64,000 bases of DNA from Crystallibacter degradans (GTDB taxonomy: Bacteria > Actinomycetota > Actinomycetes > Actinomycetales > Micrococcaceae). A program made the translations under genes and the position numbers. Every line of letters begins with the position of its first letter. Position 1 is the stretch's first letter. The notes under the pieces were generated by a model that saw only the letters and a program-made list of their open reading frames with translations, did no database searches and was not told where the DNA came from. Positions 48,977 through 57,717 of the stretch are shown here, piece after piece. The stretch is taken from assembly GCF_012952295.1 (NCBI RefSeq), contig NZ_JABBCH010000001.1:620001-684000 (forward strand). Reading direction: 5' to 3'.

Positions 48977-49537
48977 ATGGCAACCGACGATCAGGTGTAC
49001 GAAGATTCGGTGGGCCGTCGGGAGACGTTCGAGGAGAAACTCGACCGCAACTGGAACGACCTGCTGCAGGAACTGCGCGTGATGCAGACCGGCGCACAGA
49101 TCATCACCGCCTTCCTCATGACCCTGCCGTTCCAGGCGCGGTTCGAGGAACTGGCGCCTTATCAGGTGGGCCTGTACGTCGCGCTGCTGACATTTTCCGG
49201 CCTGCTGACCTGCGTCATTATCACGCCCGTGGCCATCCACCGCAAGCTTTTCGGCCTGCATGTGAAGGACTCCACCGTGGCGCACGGCCACCGCATCGTG
49301 AAGTCCGCCGTGCTCGGTATCGGGCTGATGGCCACCGGCTGCGTCGCCTTCATTCTCGACGTCGTGGCGGGCGACCAGGTGGCGATCTACGTGGGCGGCG
49401 GCGTCGTGCTGGTCATGCTCGTGCTGTTGTGGGTGATCCCGGCCCTGCTCAAACGCGCGGTGAACCCCGAGGAAGCGAAGCATCAATACGGCGACAAGAA
49501 CAACGACGCCGGCAGGAACAGCGAAGCGGTCGACTAA
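48977..49537 (+). CDS. DUF6328 family membrane protein
   Basis: A 186-residue protein with four hydrophobic segments. The N-terminal cytoplasmic part EEKLDRNWNDLLQELRVMQT leads into GAQIITAFLMTLPFQARFEE and VALLTFSGLLTCVIITPVAI with HRKLFGLHVKDSTVAHGHR, the pattern of the DUF6328 family of Actinobacteria. Two further helices follow. Function is unknown. GAAGGATGG gives the start at 48977, divergent from the MarR gene. The tail is hydrophilic. Confidence 0.8.
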   Translation: MATDDQVYEDSVGRRETFEEKLDRNWNDLLQELRVMQTGAQIITAFLMTLPFQARFEELAPYQVGLYVALLTFSGLLTCVIITPVAIHRKLFGLHVKDSTVAHGHRIVKSAVLGIGLMATGCVAFILDVVAGDQVAIYVGGGVVLVMLVLLWVIPALLKRAVNPEEAKHQYGDKNNDAGRNSEAVD

Positions 49538-49550
49538 CCTTGGTGTCCGA

Positions 49551-49826
49551 TTAGCCCTGCTCCGCGCCCGTGCCCGCTTCCTGTTCCGCGCCGAGTCCGG
49601 TTCCCTTCTCGCTGTCCGGCTCCAGGATCAGGACTATCGCCTCATGCGACACGGCAACCGTCTCAGGGATGCCGTCCAGATGAATATCCACGACATCCCT
49701 GGTCCGGCGGACAATGAAGCCGGACAACGTTCCGGCATGGACATCGTGGTTAAAGCCGACGATACTCACGGCGCGGCCGAGGTCGGTAAGCGTCAAATCT
49801 GCGGCAAGGCGTCTGACGGTTCCCAT
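49551..49826 (-). CDS. Small hypothetical protein
   Basis: A 91-residue soluble protein. The N-terminal 70 residues look folded: GTVRRLAADLTLTDLGRAVS, VGFNHDVHAGTLSGFIVRRT, VDIHLDGIPETVAVSHEAIV, all beta-strand-like with a possible small barrel. The last 20 residues are Glu/Gly-rich. No family is recognised. ATG 49826 is preceded by AAAGGACCCGATATG-type spacing (AAAGGA), which supports a real gene. It is convergent with DUF6328 and divergent from the next gene. Confidence 0.65.
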   Translation of the reverse strand: MGTVRRLAADLTLTDLGRAVSIVGFNHDVHAGTLSGFIVRRTRDVVDIHLDGIPETVAVSHEAIVLILEPDSEKGTGLGAEQEAGTGAEQG

Positions 49827-49913
49827 ATCGGGTCCTTTGGAAAGTTCCGTTAGATAGGGGCAGTCTATGCTCCAGATAGGCTAGAGGGCATCGCCCCAGA
49901 CTAAGGAGATTCC

Positions 49914-50216
49914 ATGAGTTCCCTGCTGACCCCGCTGGTCACGAGCGCCGGATTGATCGGCGGCTTCCAAACCGCCCGCGCCACCAAGAACCGTCCGCTC
50001 GGCGGCGCCGTGCTCGCCGCCGCAGGTGCGGCAGCCTTCGTTTTGTGGAAGCGCGACGCCGGCACCGGGACTGCCGCTGCTTTGACCGGCGTATACCTGG
50101 CTGCGTTTGGCGCCTCCCACCCGCTAGCGAAGAAGCTGGGTGCCTGGCCTGCCGTCTACACGGTCACCGCAGGCACTGCAGTAGCCTCACTGGTGTTCGG
50201 CCGCCGCCGGGCCTGA
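49914..50216 (+). CDS. Small hypothetical membrane protein
   Basis: A 100-residue protein with three or four short hydrophobic segments: SLLTPLVTSAGLIGGFQTAR, GAVLAAAGAAAFVLWKR, AALTGVYLAAFGASHPLAKK and VYTVTAGTAVASLVFG. Similar tiny proteins occur widely in Arthrobacter-like genomes without an assigned role, to my recollection. AAGGAGATTCC precedes the ATG, a good ribosome-binding site. The 167 bases after it hold nothing recognisable except the promoter region of the DUF222 gene. Confidence 0.7.
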   Translation: MSSLLTPLVTSAGLIGGFQTARATKNRPLGGAVLAAAGAAAFVLWKRDAGTGTAAALTGVYLAAFGASHPLAKKLGAWPAVYTVTAGTAVASLVFGRRRA

Positions 50217-50383
50217 CCGAAGCTGGGTCCTAGGCTGGAATGCAACTTCCGCCTAGGCCAAGGCCCGCTCCACGCCGCCTCCACAGGCGGCCGGACCCGC
50301 GCTTCCTTCCTACACAAGGCACTAGTCCTCCACATTGGCGCTTTTCCCGTGCTACTCGAAGACGTGTTCTATAGCGTTGAGGT

Positions 50384-52177
50384 ATGGCAATCGCACCGGT
50401 CGAAGCGCATCAGGAGCCCGCGGGCTTCCTCGCTTCCGTGCAGGCCGCCCTCCAGGACTTTTCGGCCAGGTTCCAGCAGGACTGCCTCCTGCAATCCCCC
50501 AAGGAACTCGCCGCCACAGTCGCCGGCATCGAAGAGATCTCCAAATCCGTCGAGCAACTCCAGGTCATCGGCGCCCACGCCGTCGAACAGCAGAACATCG
50601 CCCAAACAGGCGAAACAGACCAGCGCATCCCCTGGGCCGACCCGGTCCAGGGAACCGGTCAGGACGGCAAACCGAAAAAGCCCGAATACAAGGACGCCGC
50701 CGAATACCTCCGCCAGAAACTCAAGATCAGCCGCGGCGAAGCCAAACGCCGCCTCCGCGTAGGTTCCAGCACCATGCCCTCGACCCTGATCACCGGCGAA
50801 CAGGCACCCCCGAAACTCGAACGCCTCGGCGCCGCACTGACCTCCTCAAAGATCAGCGGCCAGGCCGCAACCCTCATCCGCGACGCCCTCGAACGCGTCC
50901 GCCCCACCGCAACCCCCGCGGGCCTGGCCGCGATGGAAAACCAGCTCACCCAGCAGGCCACCGAATCCGATATCGACGGCCTGCGCGAAATCATCAAACG
51001 CTGGGAAGCAGTACTGGACCCGGACGGACTCGAACCCACCGATGAGATCCTCCGCGCGAAACAAGGCGTGTTCCTCCGCGGCAAACGCCACGGCCTCCAC
51101 CGGCTGGAAATCGCCGCCACCCCGGAACAATTCGAATACCTCGTCACCGTCATGAACGCCGCGACCAACCCGCGCGTCAAGACCACCTTCGCTTCTGAAG
51201 ACGGCACCCCGGCGGCCCCCGCAACAGCCGCCGACACTCCGGGCGGCACGGCCGACACGGCCGGGGCCGGGCCCGAACAGCAATGGCAAGGACCCACCCG
51301 GCCGCAAAAACTGCTGCAAGGCCTCGTCGGCGCCTGCCAGATCGCCCTGTCCACGGACAAACTTCCCTCCAGCGGCGGCCACCGCCCCCAAATCATGATC
51401 AACCTGGACTACCAGGACCTGGTGGACCAGATCGGCGCCTCCGCCGACGCGGTGTTCGGCGGACTGATCAGCCCCAAAACCGTCCGCAAAATCGCCTGCG
51501 ACGCCGACCTCATCCCCCTCGTCCTCGGCGGCAAAGGCGAAATCCTCGACATCGGACGCGCCCAACGCCTGTTCACCCCCGCCCAACGCCGCGCACTCGT
51601 CGCCCGCGACAAAGGCTGCGCCTTCCCCGACTGCACCATGCCCGCCCCCTGGACCGAAGCACACCACATCAAATTCTGGGAGAAACACAACGGCCCAACA
51701 TCAGTTCACAACGGTTGCCTTTTGTGCTCCTACCACCACCACCTGCTGCACGACGAAAACTGGATAATCGAAATCCGCGACGGAATCCCCTGGTTCATCC
51801 CGCCCCGCTACATCGACCCCGACCAAAAACCCCGCCGCAACCGATACCGACTCGCCGGCACACCCCTGCCCGGCGCCCGCGCCCAGGCCCCGCTTGTTGA
51901 AAACGGCACCGTCGCGGAACCCCCACCTCAACCGGCAGAACTCTCACTGGTACCCGGCTCCGGTCCACCCGGCCAACAGGCAGAGACACTGCTGCCGCTG
52001 ATGGAGCCCATTACGGACTTGCCACCGAGCCAACCGAAGTCGGCCGAGATGCCTATCGCGTCAGACGTGCCCCAGAAGTCCAAGCTGTCCAACCAGTCGC
52101 TGACCGGAGACGGACCGGATGACTGGAACCGGCCGTTCGATGACTGGCCGCTGCAGCCGACCGAACCACCGTGGTGA
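50384..52177 (+). CDS. DUF222 / HNH endonuclease domain protein
   Basis: A 597-residue protein of the large actinobacterial DUF222 family. The N-terminal part is helical (AKRRLRVGSSTMPSTLITGE, SKISGQAATLIRDALERV); the C-terminal HNH module near residues 405-455 reads CAFPDCTMPAPWTEAHHIKF followed by WEKHNGPTSVHNGCLLCSYH and HHLLHDENW, with the HH, N and H metal residues. These repeated genes are often associated with mobile 13E12-type sequences in mycobacteria; nuclease function is plausible but unproven. The last 120 residues are Pro/Gln/Ser-rich. Codon use is strikingly C-ending (many CCC, GCC, AAA), slightly unlike neighbours, which may hint at transfer. Confidence 0.88.
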   Translation: MAIAPVEAHQEPAGFLASVQAALQDFSARFQQDCLLQSPKELAATVAGIEEISKSVEQLQVIGAHAVEQQNIAQTGETDQRIPWADPVQGTGQDGKPKKPEYKDAAEYLRQKLKISRGEAKRRLRVGSSTMPSTLITGEQAPPKLERLGAALTSSKISGQAATLIRDALERVRPTATPAGLAAMENQLTQQATESDIDGLREIIKRWEAVLDPDGLEPTDEILRAKQGVFLRGKRHGLHRLEIAATPEQFEYLVTVMNAATNPRVKTTFASEDGTPAAPATAADTPGGTADTAGAGPEQQWQGPTRPQKLLQGLVGACQIALSTDKLPSSGGHRPQIMINLDYQDLVDQIGASADAVFGGLISPKTVRKIACDADLIPLVLGGKGEILDIGRAQRLFTPAQRRALVARDKGCAFPDCTMPAPWTEAHHIKFWEKHNGPTSVHNGCLLCSYHHHLLHDENWIIEIRDGIPWFIPPRYIDPDQKPRRNRYRLAGTPLPGARAQAPLVENGTVAEPPPQPAELSLVPGSGPPGQQAETLLPLMEPITDLPPSQPKSAEMPIASDVPQKSKLSNQSLTGDGPDDWNRPFDDWPLQPTEPPW

Positions 52178-52192
52178 AGATGCCGAGCACAG

Positions 52193-53596
52193 CTACATAG
52201 CCTCGAGTTCCTTGCCCTTGGTTTCGGGCACGAACTTCCAGACGAATACCAGCGACAACAGCGCGAAGAACGCATACAGTCCGTAGGCCAGAGTCAGGTC
52301 GATATCTGCAAGGAACGGGAAGGTTGTGGTGATCGCGAAGTTGGCCAGCCACTGCGCGGCCGCGGCGACGGAGAGCGCTACGGCACGGATCCGGTTGGGG
52401 AACATCTCCCCCAGCAATACCCAGACCACCGGACCCCAAGTGGCGCCGAAGGAAACCACAAACAGGTTGGCCGCGATCAGCGCCACCACCCCCCACGGCT
52501 GCGGCAGGGTGACGTCTTCGCCGGTCCCGACGGCCTGGCTGAAACACAGTGCCATCACGCCAAGCGAGAGCAACATGCCGATCGAGCCAGCCACCAGCAG
52601 CGGTTTGCGCCCCACCTTGTCCACCAGCATGATGGCCACCACGGTCACCAGGATGTTGGTCACCGAGGTGATGACGGTAATGCTGAAGGAATCGGACTCG
52701 TTGAAGCCCACGGACCTCCACAGGCTCGTGGAGTAGTAGAAAATCACGTTGATGCCAACGAACTGCTGGAAGACGGAAAGGAAGATGCCGACCCACACGA
52801 TCGGCAGCAGCCAGCCCTTCCCCCCGATCAGGTCTTTGAGGCCCTGCCGTTCCTCACTGTGGATGGTTTCGCGGATGGCCTGGATCTTGTCCTGCACCGC
52901 CTGTTTGCCGTTAAGACCAACGACGTCGCGCAGCACCTTGGCGGCGCCCACCAGTTCGTTTTTGGCCACCAAATAACGAGGCGACTCGGGCACCTGCAGG
53001 GCCAGCAACCCGTACAGCACGGCAGGAACGGTTTCGGCCAGGAACATCCAGCGCCAGGCTTCCAGCCCGAACCACATTGGCTCCCCCGCTCCGCCGGCCA
53101 CTGCGGCCAGGTACGCATCAGTCAGCAACGCCACAAAGATACCGAGCACGATGGCCAACTGTTGCAGCGAACCGAGGCGGCCGCGGCTGTGCGCGGGCGA
53201 GACCTCTGCAATATAGGCCGGGGCCAGGACCGATGCCATGCCGACACCGATGCCGCCGATGAAGCGCCAGATGATCAGGTCGGTCACGCCGATGGCGAGG
53301 CCGGAGCCGATGGCCGAGATAGTAAAGAGGACGGAGGCCACCAGCATTGCCCGGACCCGGCCTTGGCGGTCGGCGAGCGGACCGGAAAGCCAGGCGCCGA
53401 TCATGGCGCCGAGCAGTGCGCAGGAGACGGTAAAGCCGAGCAGTACGCTGCCCAGCCCGAACTGTTGCTGCACCGCGTCGACGGCGCCGTTGATCACGGC
53501 GCTGTCGAAGCCGAACAGGAAGCCGCCGAGCGCCGCAACGATGGCGACCATGACGACTTTGAGCGGAGTCTTTTCCTGGACCAGAGGCTTCTGCAT
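52193..53596 (-). CDS. Sugar porter family MFS transporter
   Basis: A 467-residue, twelve-helix sugar/H+ symporter. Family marks are all present: GGFLFGFDSAVINGAVDAVQ in helix 1, GPLADRQGRVRAM (motif A), RFIGGIGVGMASVLAPAYIA with EVSPAHSRGRLGSLQQLAIV, PESPRYLVAK after helix 6, QQFVGINVIFYYSTSLW in helix 7 and FVPETKGKELEAM at the end. It probably imports a hexose, pentose or inositol. ATG 53596 is used; the TTG two codons upstream is possible. It is convergent with the DUF222 gene, 15 bases apart, and divergent from the hemerythrin gene. Confidence 0.92.
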   Translation of the reverse strand: MQKPLVQEKTPLKVVMVAIVAALGGFLFGFDSAVINGAVDAVQQQFGLGSVLLGFTVSCALLGAMIGAWLSGPLADRQGRVRAMLVASVLFTISAIGSGLAIGVTDLIIWRFIGGIGVGMASVLAPAYIAEVSPAHSRGRLGSLQQLAIVLGIFVALLTDAYLAAVAGGAGEPMWFGLEAWRWMFLAETVPAVLYGLLALQVPESPRYLVAKNELVGAAKVLRDVVGLNGKQAVQDKIQAIRETIHSEERQGLKDLIGGKGWLLPIVWVGIFLSVFQQFVGINVIFYYSTSLWRSVGFNESDSFSITVITSVTNILVTVVAIMLVDKVGRKPLLVAGSIGMLLSLGVMALCFSQAVGTGEDVTLPQPWGVVALIAANLFVVSFGATWGPVVWVLLGEMFPNRIRAVALSVAAAAQWLANFAITTTFPFLADIDLTLAYGLYAFFALLSLVFVWKFVPETKGKELEAM

Positions 53597-53768
53597 GGTC
53601 AAAGCCTACTGCTCAGTATGCGATGGTTGCCGGGTTGGCTCACTTTGGCGAGAGAACGCTGGCAATCCTCCAGACTCCCGGGCAGCCCATGGATCTTGCT
53701 GTTGAGCGATGGTACGTTGGCCGTTCCTGCCAACGCACGGGAGCAACGACCCAAAGGAGGGACGTCTC

Positions 53769-54338
53769 ATGACCAGTAGTGGTGGAACCAGCACAGATGT
53801 CGTCGATATCCTCACAACCGACCATCGGGAGATGGTCGCGCTGATCGGACAGATCGAGAGCACGGCCGATCCGAGCCAGCGCCGGGATCTGGCCGACACC
53901 GTGATTGCCGAAGTTATGCGTCATGCCGTCGCCGAAGAAATGTTCGTCTACCCGGCAGTAGAAGAGCACGTGCCGAACGGCGCGAAGGAGGTCGAGCACG
54001 ATAAGAAAGAGCACGACGAGATAGTCCGGTTGATGAAGCAGGTTGAAGACGTCGACGCCGCTGACCCGGAATTCATGGAACTTATCCGCGAACTGGAGGC
54101 GAAATTGCGCCACCATGCGAAGGACGAGGAGTCCGAGCAGTTCCCCCAGCTACGCGCGCACATCCCTCCGGAGAAACTGGTCGATCTGGGCGAAAAGGTG
54201 CAGAAGGCCAAGAAACTGGCGCCGACCCGCCCGCACCCACACGCACCGCACTCCGAGCTGTTTCATAAGACCGTCGGCCCCGGCGTCGGCATGGTCGACC
54301 GGCTCCGGGACAAGCTCACGGGACGGCACACCGGCTGA
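53769..54338 (+). CDS. Hemerythrin HHE-domain protein
   Basis: A 189-residue protein whose residues about 8-145 form a four-helix di-iron hemerythrin-like bundle: VVDILTTDHREMVALIGQIE, MRHAVAEEMFVYPAVEEHV, EVEHDKKEHDEIVRLMKQVE and KLRHHAKDEESEQFPQLRAH give the His and Glu ligands. Such proteins in actinobacteria bind oxygen or peroxide and are linked to stress. The C-terminal tail, PTRPHPHAPHSELFHKTVGP, is His/Pro-rich and may bind metal. ATG 53769 has AAAGGAGGG in front, clearly better than the upstream frame. Confidence 0.9.
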   Translation: MTSSGGTSTDVVDILTTDHREMVALIGQIESTADPSQRRDLADTVIAEVMRHAVAEEMFVYPAVEEHVPNGAKEVEHDKKEHDEIVRLMKQVEDVDAADPEFMELIRELEAKLRHHAKDEESEQFPQLRAHIPPEKLVDLGEKVQKAKKLAPTRPHPHAPHSELFHKTVGPGVGMVDRLRDKLTGRHTG

Positions 54339-54361
54339 GTTTGATGGAGTCACAGCCGGAC

Positions 54362-55129
54362 TTACTGCGGAGTCACCGCCGACGGCGTCGTTCGCCTGAG
54401 CAGGAGAACGGCGCCGAGGGCCGCCACCCACAGTCCCCACGTTGAGCTGCCAATCAGCCCTGCAAGGTCCCAGACAGGGAAACCGGGCACGGCTGTGGCC
54501 AGGATGTCCCCCTGGTTGAGCAGGTAGAGGGCCCCTGTGACAAGCCCGGCGGCGCCGAGCCAGCGCGGCAGGACACGGCTGTGCAGGATGACCGCGCTGA
54601 GTGTGACTGTCCAGCCGATGACCAGCAGTTGGCCCAGGTGCTCACCGAGCAGCGCGCCGCCGAACTGGTGCTGGGCAGTCCAGGCGGCGTCCACCGCGGT
54701 TCTGGTGGCGGCGTCGCCCGCGACGTAGGACTCGGCCAGCGGCGGCACGACGAAGACCCAGCGCAGAAATCCGATCAGCGACAGCACCACGGAGGTGGCG
54801 CCAAAGTAAGTGGCCGCGCGCAGTACCGGGTCCTCGCGCCGGCCCAGTACGGAAGGCAGCAGCAGGATCGGAACGGCAAGAATCCCGTACGTCCAGGCGG
54901 TCGCAAACCAGGTCCAGACCAGCCCCGGGCCTCCGGCGGCAAAGGCGGGCAGCACTACGGCGGCCGGCTCGCGCAGGATATCCGGCCAATCGAACGTCGC
55001 CGATAAGACTGTGGCCGCGCCAGCGAACGTGAGGGCGCTGATGATGAACAACCCTCCGGTCACCCGGCGGGTGCCTCCACCGGATTGCCTACCCGCGTCC
55101 TTGCTCGGACCCGTGCCGGTTGATGCCAT
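54362..55129 (-). CDS. DUF4386-like membrane protein
   Basis: A 255-residue protein with about six hydrophobic segments. After a Gly/Ser/Thr-rich cytoplasmic start come TGGLFIISALTFAGAATVLS, TYGILAVPILLLPSVLGRRE, and LRAATYFGATSVVLSLIGFL with RWVFVVPPLAESYV, then HLGQLLVIGWTVTLSAVILH. The pattern with RWVFVVP and the small-residue-rich helices is that of DUF4386 proteins, which are of unknown function. Start ATG 55129 is preferred over a TTG/GTG-initiated longer form for lack of any ribosome-binding site further up. Convergent with the hemerythrin gene. Confidence 0.65.
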   Translation of the reverse strand: MASTGTGPSKDAGRQSGGGTRRVTGGLFIISALTFAGAATVLSATFDWPDILREPAAVVLPAFAAGGPGLVWTWFATAWTYGILAVPILLLPSVLGRREDPVLRAATYFGATSVVLSLIGFLRWVFVVPPLAESYVAGDAATRTAVDAAWTAQHQFGGALLGEHLGQLLVIGWTVTLSAVILHSRVLPRWLGAAGLVTGALYLLNQGDILATAVPGFPVWDLAGLIGSSTWGLWVAALGAVLLLRRTTPSAVTPQ

Positions 55130-55305
55130 GATGCGCCACACTTCCCCAGCGCAACCCACCGCTGCCGGTTTGTACGCTGCAGCTTTTTAGCGCTGCACAA
55201 ACACTGGTCCCGCCGGGAAGGAAAGTCAAGAAGCAATCCAAGCGGGCATCTTGACATGATTCCTCGGGAGCTGGCGAGGAATGCCAAGAAAACGCGGAGC
55301 CGGTG
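55130..55305. other. Gap with terminator between membrane-protein and desaturase genes
   Basis: No gene is seen. It contains the probable promoter of the DUF4386-like gene and, at 55259-55282, the hairpin that ends the desaturase message. Confidence 0.4.
55259..55282. terminator. Hairpin after the desaturase gene
   Basis: ATTCCTCG at 55259-55266 pairs with CGAGGAAT at 55275-55282 around GGAGCTGG. It begins 24 bases after the stop of the minus-strand desaturase gene at 55306. No U-tract. Confidence 0.5.
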
Positions 55306-56460
55306 TCAGGAAGCCGGAGCAGCCTTGTCTGGGAGCGCGTACTTGAAGACCTTCGCCCAGGAGGAGCCGACCTGCTTGAACAGGGGCCCGGAGTTATAGG
55401 GCAAGCCGTAGCGGCGGCAGATATCGCGGATTTTCGGGGCCACCTCGATGTAGCGGTTGGAGGGCAGATCGGGGAACAGGTGATGTTCGATCTGGTGGGA
55501 CAGGTTTCCGGTCATCAGGTGCATGAACCTGGAACCGGAGATGTTCGCCGATCCGATCATCTGGCGCACGTACCAGTCGCCGCGGGTTTCGCCGTCGACC
55601 ATTTCCTCGGTAAAGGTATCCGCCCCGTCCGGGAAGTGGCCGCAGAAGATGACCGCATGCGCCCAGACGTTGCGGACGGCGTTGGCGGCCAGTGTTCCCC
55701 AGAGTGCCTGCTTGCCGGAGCCGGTGACCATGGCCACGATCGGCGTTGCCGCGTAGTCCTTGGTGAACTGGCGCAAGGCCTTGCGGCCCATCGCCTTGAG
55801 GTCCCTGACGAGAGCGGCCTTGGACTTCGTGCCTTCGCGGTAATCCACCAGTTCCAGGTCGTAGATGGCGATCCCCCATTCGAACACGGGCGCCAGGATC
55901 GCGTTCCAGAGCGGGTTGCCCACGTTGAACGGCCGCCACGGCTGGTCCGAAGACATGCGCAGCAGGTTGTAGCCGACGTCCTTGTCCTTGCCGATCACGT
56001 TGGTCCAGCGATGGTGCAAGTCGTTGTGGGTGTGCTGCCAGGAACGGGCCGGGGTGACGAAGTCCCATTCCCACGTGGTGGAGTGGATATCGGGGTCGCG
56101 CATCCAGTCCCACTGGCCGTGGAGCACGTTGTGGCCGATCTCCATGTTCTCCAGGATCTTCGCGAAGCTCAGGAGGGTGGTGCCGGTGACCCACGCGGTC
56201 TTGTTGCGCCCAGCCAGCAGTGCCGCGCGGCCGGCGATCTCGAGTCCGCGCTGGACCTTGATCACCCGCCGGATGTAGGCGGCGTCCGAGGCACCGCGCT
56301 CGGCGATGACTTCGTCGCGGATGGCGTCCAACTCGCGGCCGAGCTCGGCGACCTGCTCATCGGAGAGGTGGGCGGCGGCCGGCGGGCGGACCAGCGGATG
56401 ACCCGACGCGGCGAGCGCACCGGTTCTGCGGACTGTGGCCGTAGTGGAAACGCTTTCCAT
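55306..56460 (-). CDS. Fatty acid desaturase (DesA3-like, membrane)
   Basis: A 384-residue di-iron desaturase that should introduce a double bond into fatty acyl-CoA in the membrane. The three histidine boxes are visible: MEIGHNVLHGQWDWM (box 1), WQHTHNDLHHRWTN (box 2) and LSHQIEHHLFPDLP (box 3). Between them are weakly hydrophobic membrane segments (LWGTLAANAVRNVWAHAVIF). AAGGAGG precedes ATG 56460. The ferredoxin reductase gene lies 11 bases upstream in the same operon; the same pairing in mycobacteria (Rv3230c/DesA3, Rv3229c) forms stearoyl-CoA delta-9 desaturase. Confidence 0.92.
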   Translation of the reverse strand: MESVSTTATVRRTGALAASGHPLVRPPAAAHLSDEQVAELGRELDAIRDEVIAERGASDAAYIRRVIKVQRGLEIAGRAALLAGRNKTAWVTGTTLLSFAKILENMEIGHNVLHGQWDWMRDPDIHSTTWEWDFVTPARSWQHTHNDLHHRWTNVIGKDKDVGYNLLRMSSDQPWRPFNVGNPLWNAILAPVFEWGIAIYDLELVDYREGTKSKAALVRDLKAMGRKALRQFTKDYAATPIVAMVTGSGKQALWGTLAANAVRNVWAHAVIFCGHFPDGADTFTEEMVDGETRGDWYVRQMIGSANISGSRFMHLMTGNLSHQIEHHLFPDLPSNRYIEVAPKIRDICRRYGLPYNSGPLFKQVGSSWAKVFKYALPDKAAPAS

Positions 56461-56471
56461 AATTTTCCTCC

Positions 56472-57563
56472 TTAGAGATCCAGGTTGACGGGTCCGGCGG
56501 CTGCCGTAATGCATGTCTGGATGAGTTGGCCCGGTTCCCCGAGGACTTCCCCGGTGCGCAGGTCGCGGACTTGTCCGGCCCGTAATGGTGCGAGGCAGCT
56601 TTGGCAGATCCCCATCCGGCAGCCACTGGGCATCAATATACCGGCGTCTTCGCCGACGTCGAGCAGCGGAGTGTTTCCGTCCGCCTCGATTTCGCGGTCG
56701 GACGCCTCGAAGGTGACCAGGCCGCCGTCGTGCCCTTCTCCCCCGGCGAGGCCGGTACTGAAGCGTTCGATCGTCAAGGCACCGGTCACAGCGGGAACGG
56801 CGGGGACACCGGATTTGGAGGCGGCGGCTTCGCGCGCCCAAAGCGCTTCGGCATCATCAAGGAAGCCTTCGGGGCCGCAGGCGTAGGCGGCGCGTTCCCG
56901 CCAGTCCGGGCAAAGCCGGTCCAGCTCGGCGGGCGAACTGAAGTCGAGCCGGCCGTGTTCGGCAGTGAACTGGTGGATGACTCGCAGGCGGGGGAACTGG
57001 TCGGCCAGTTCGTACAGTTCCTCCCCGAAGATGCTGTCCTGCGGGGTCCGGGCAGAGTGGATCAGCACCACATCTGCATCCGGACGGGCCGGCACCAGTG
57101 TGCGGATCATGGACATCACCGGGGTGATGCCGCTGCCGGCGGTGAGCATCAGCAGCGGCCGGGGCTGTTCGGGCAGCACAAAGTCCCCTTGCGGCGCGGC
57201 CAGGAACAGCACGTCGCCCGGTTTGACCTTGCGCACCAAGGCACCGGAAACGGCCCCGATGTCGGTCACCGTGATGGCCGGGTCCTCTCCGGCGGCAGTG
57301 CTCAGCGAATAGGAACGCCAATGGCGTACGCCGTCCAGCTCCACGCCGATGCGTGCCCACTGGCCTGCCTGATGCACCTTCCAGCCCGGGCCGGGACGGA
57401 AATAAATGGTGGCTGAACCGGTTGTCTCCGGAACAACCTTGGTCACGACGCCGCGCAGCTGGCGGGCCGAGAACACCGGGTTGAACAGGGACAGAATATC
57501 TTCCGGAGCCAACGGGGTTGTCAGAACGGACGCGGCTTGCGCCAGCTGCCGGAGCCGGATCAT
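56472..57563 (-). CDS. Ferredoxin reductase with 2Fe-2S domain (desaturase partner)
   Basis: A 363-residue electron-transfer protein. FAD-binding RHWRSYSLSTAAGEDPAITV (RxYS) and NAD(P)-binding LMLTAGSGITPVMSMIRTLV are followed by YACGPEGFLDDAEALW. The C-terminal plant-type ferredoxin, residues about 275-363, has GILMPSGCRMGICQSCLAPL and LIQTCITAAAGPV, giving the Cys-x4-Cys-x2-Cys...Cys cluster ligands. It should pass electrons from NADPH to the desaturase encoded next. ATG 57563 is the first good start. Layout and pairing match the mycobacterial DesA3 system. Confidence 0.92.
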   Translation of the reverse strand: MIRLRQLAQAASVLTTPLAPEDILSLFNPVFSARQLRGVVTKVVPETTGSATIYFRPGPGWKVHQAGQWARIGVELDGVRHWRSYSLSTAAGEDPAITVTDIGAVSGALVRKVKPGDVLFLAAPQGDFVLPEQPRPLLMLTAGSGITPVMSMIRTLVPARPDADVVLIHSARTPQDSIFGEELYELADQFPRLRVIHQFTAEHGRLDFSSPAELDRLCPDWRERAAYACGPEGFLDDAEALWAREAAASKSGVPAVPAVTGALTIERFSTGLAGGEGHDGGLVTFEASDREIEADGNTPLLDVGEDAGILMPSGCRMGICQSCLAPLRAGQVRDLRTGEVLGEPGQLIQTCITAAAGPVNLDL

Positions 57564-57661
57564 GCCGTCGCCCTTATGACGGATTGAGCCATAATTCTCC
57601 TCGCGGGACCTACGATCGTACTCTTGAAACTACCGCGTGGGAAGAACTTTGGGGAGTCCAT

Positions 57662-57684
57662 GTGTCCAATTGCTGACACAATTG
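57662..57684. promoter_or_regulatory. Nested inverted repeats before the GH13 gene
   Basis: GTGTC at 57662-57666 pairs with GACAC at 57675-57679 around CAATTGCT, and CAATTG occurs twice (57667-57672, 57679-57684). The block lies 34-56 bases before the alpha-amylase-type gene start, where a sugar-responsive LacI-like repressor could bind, but the match is weak. Confidence 0.3.
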
Positions 57685-57717
57685 CGGCAGTAGCGTCCAC
57701 AACGGAAAGAGGCATTC

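Noticed and set aside
54538-55006. Plus-strand frames opposite the DUF4386-like gene
   Set aside because: They are antisense shadows with no motif. The minus-strand reading gives clean membrane helices.
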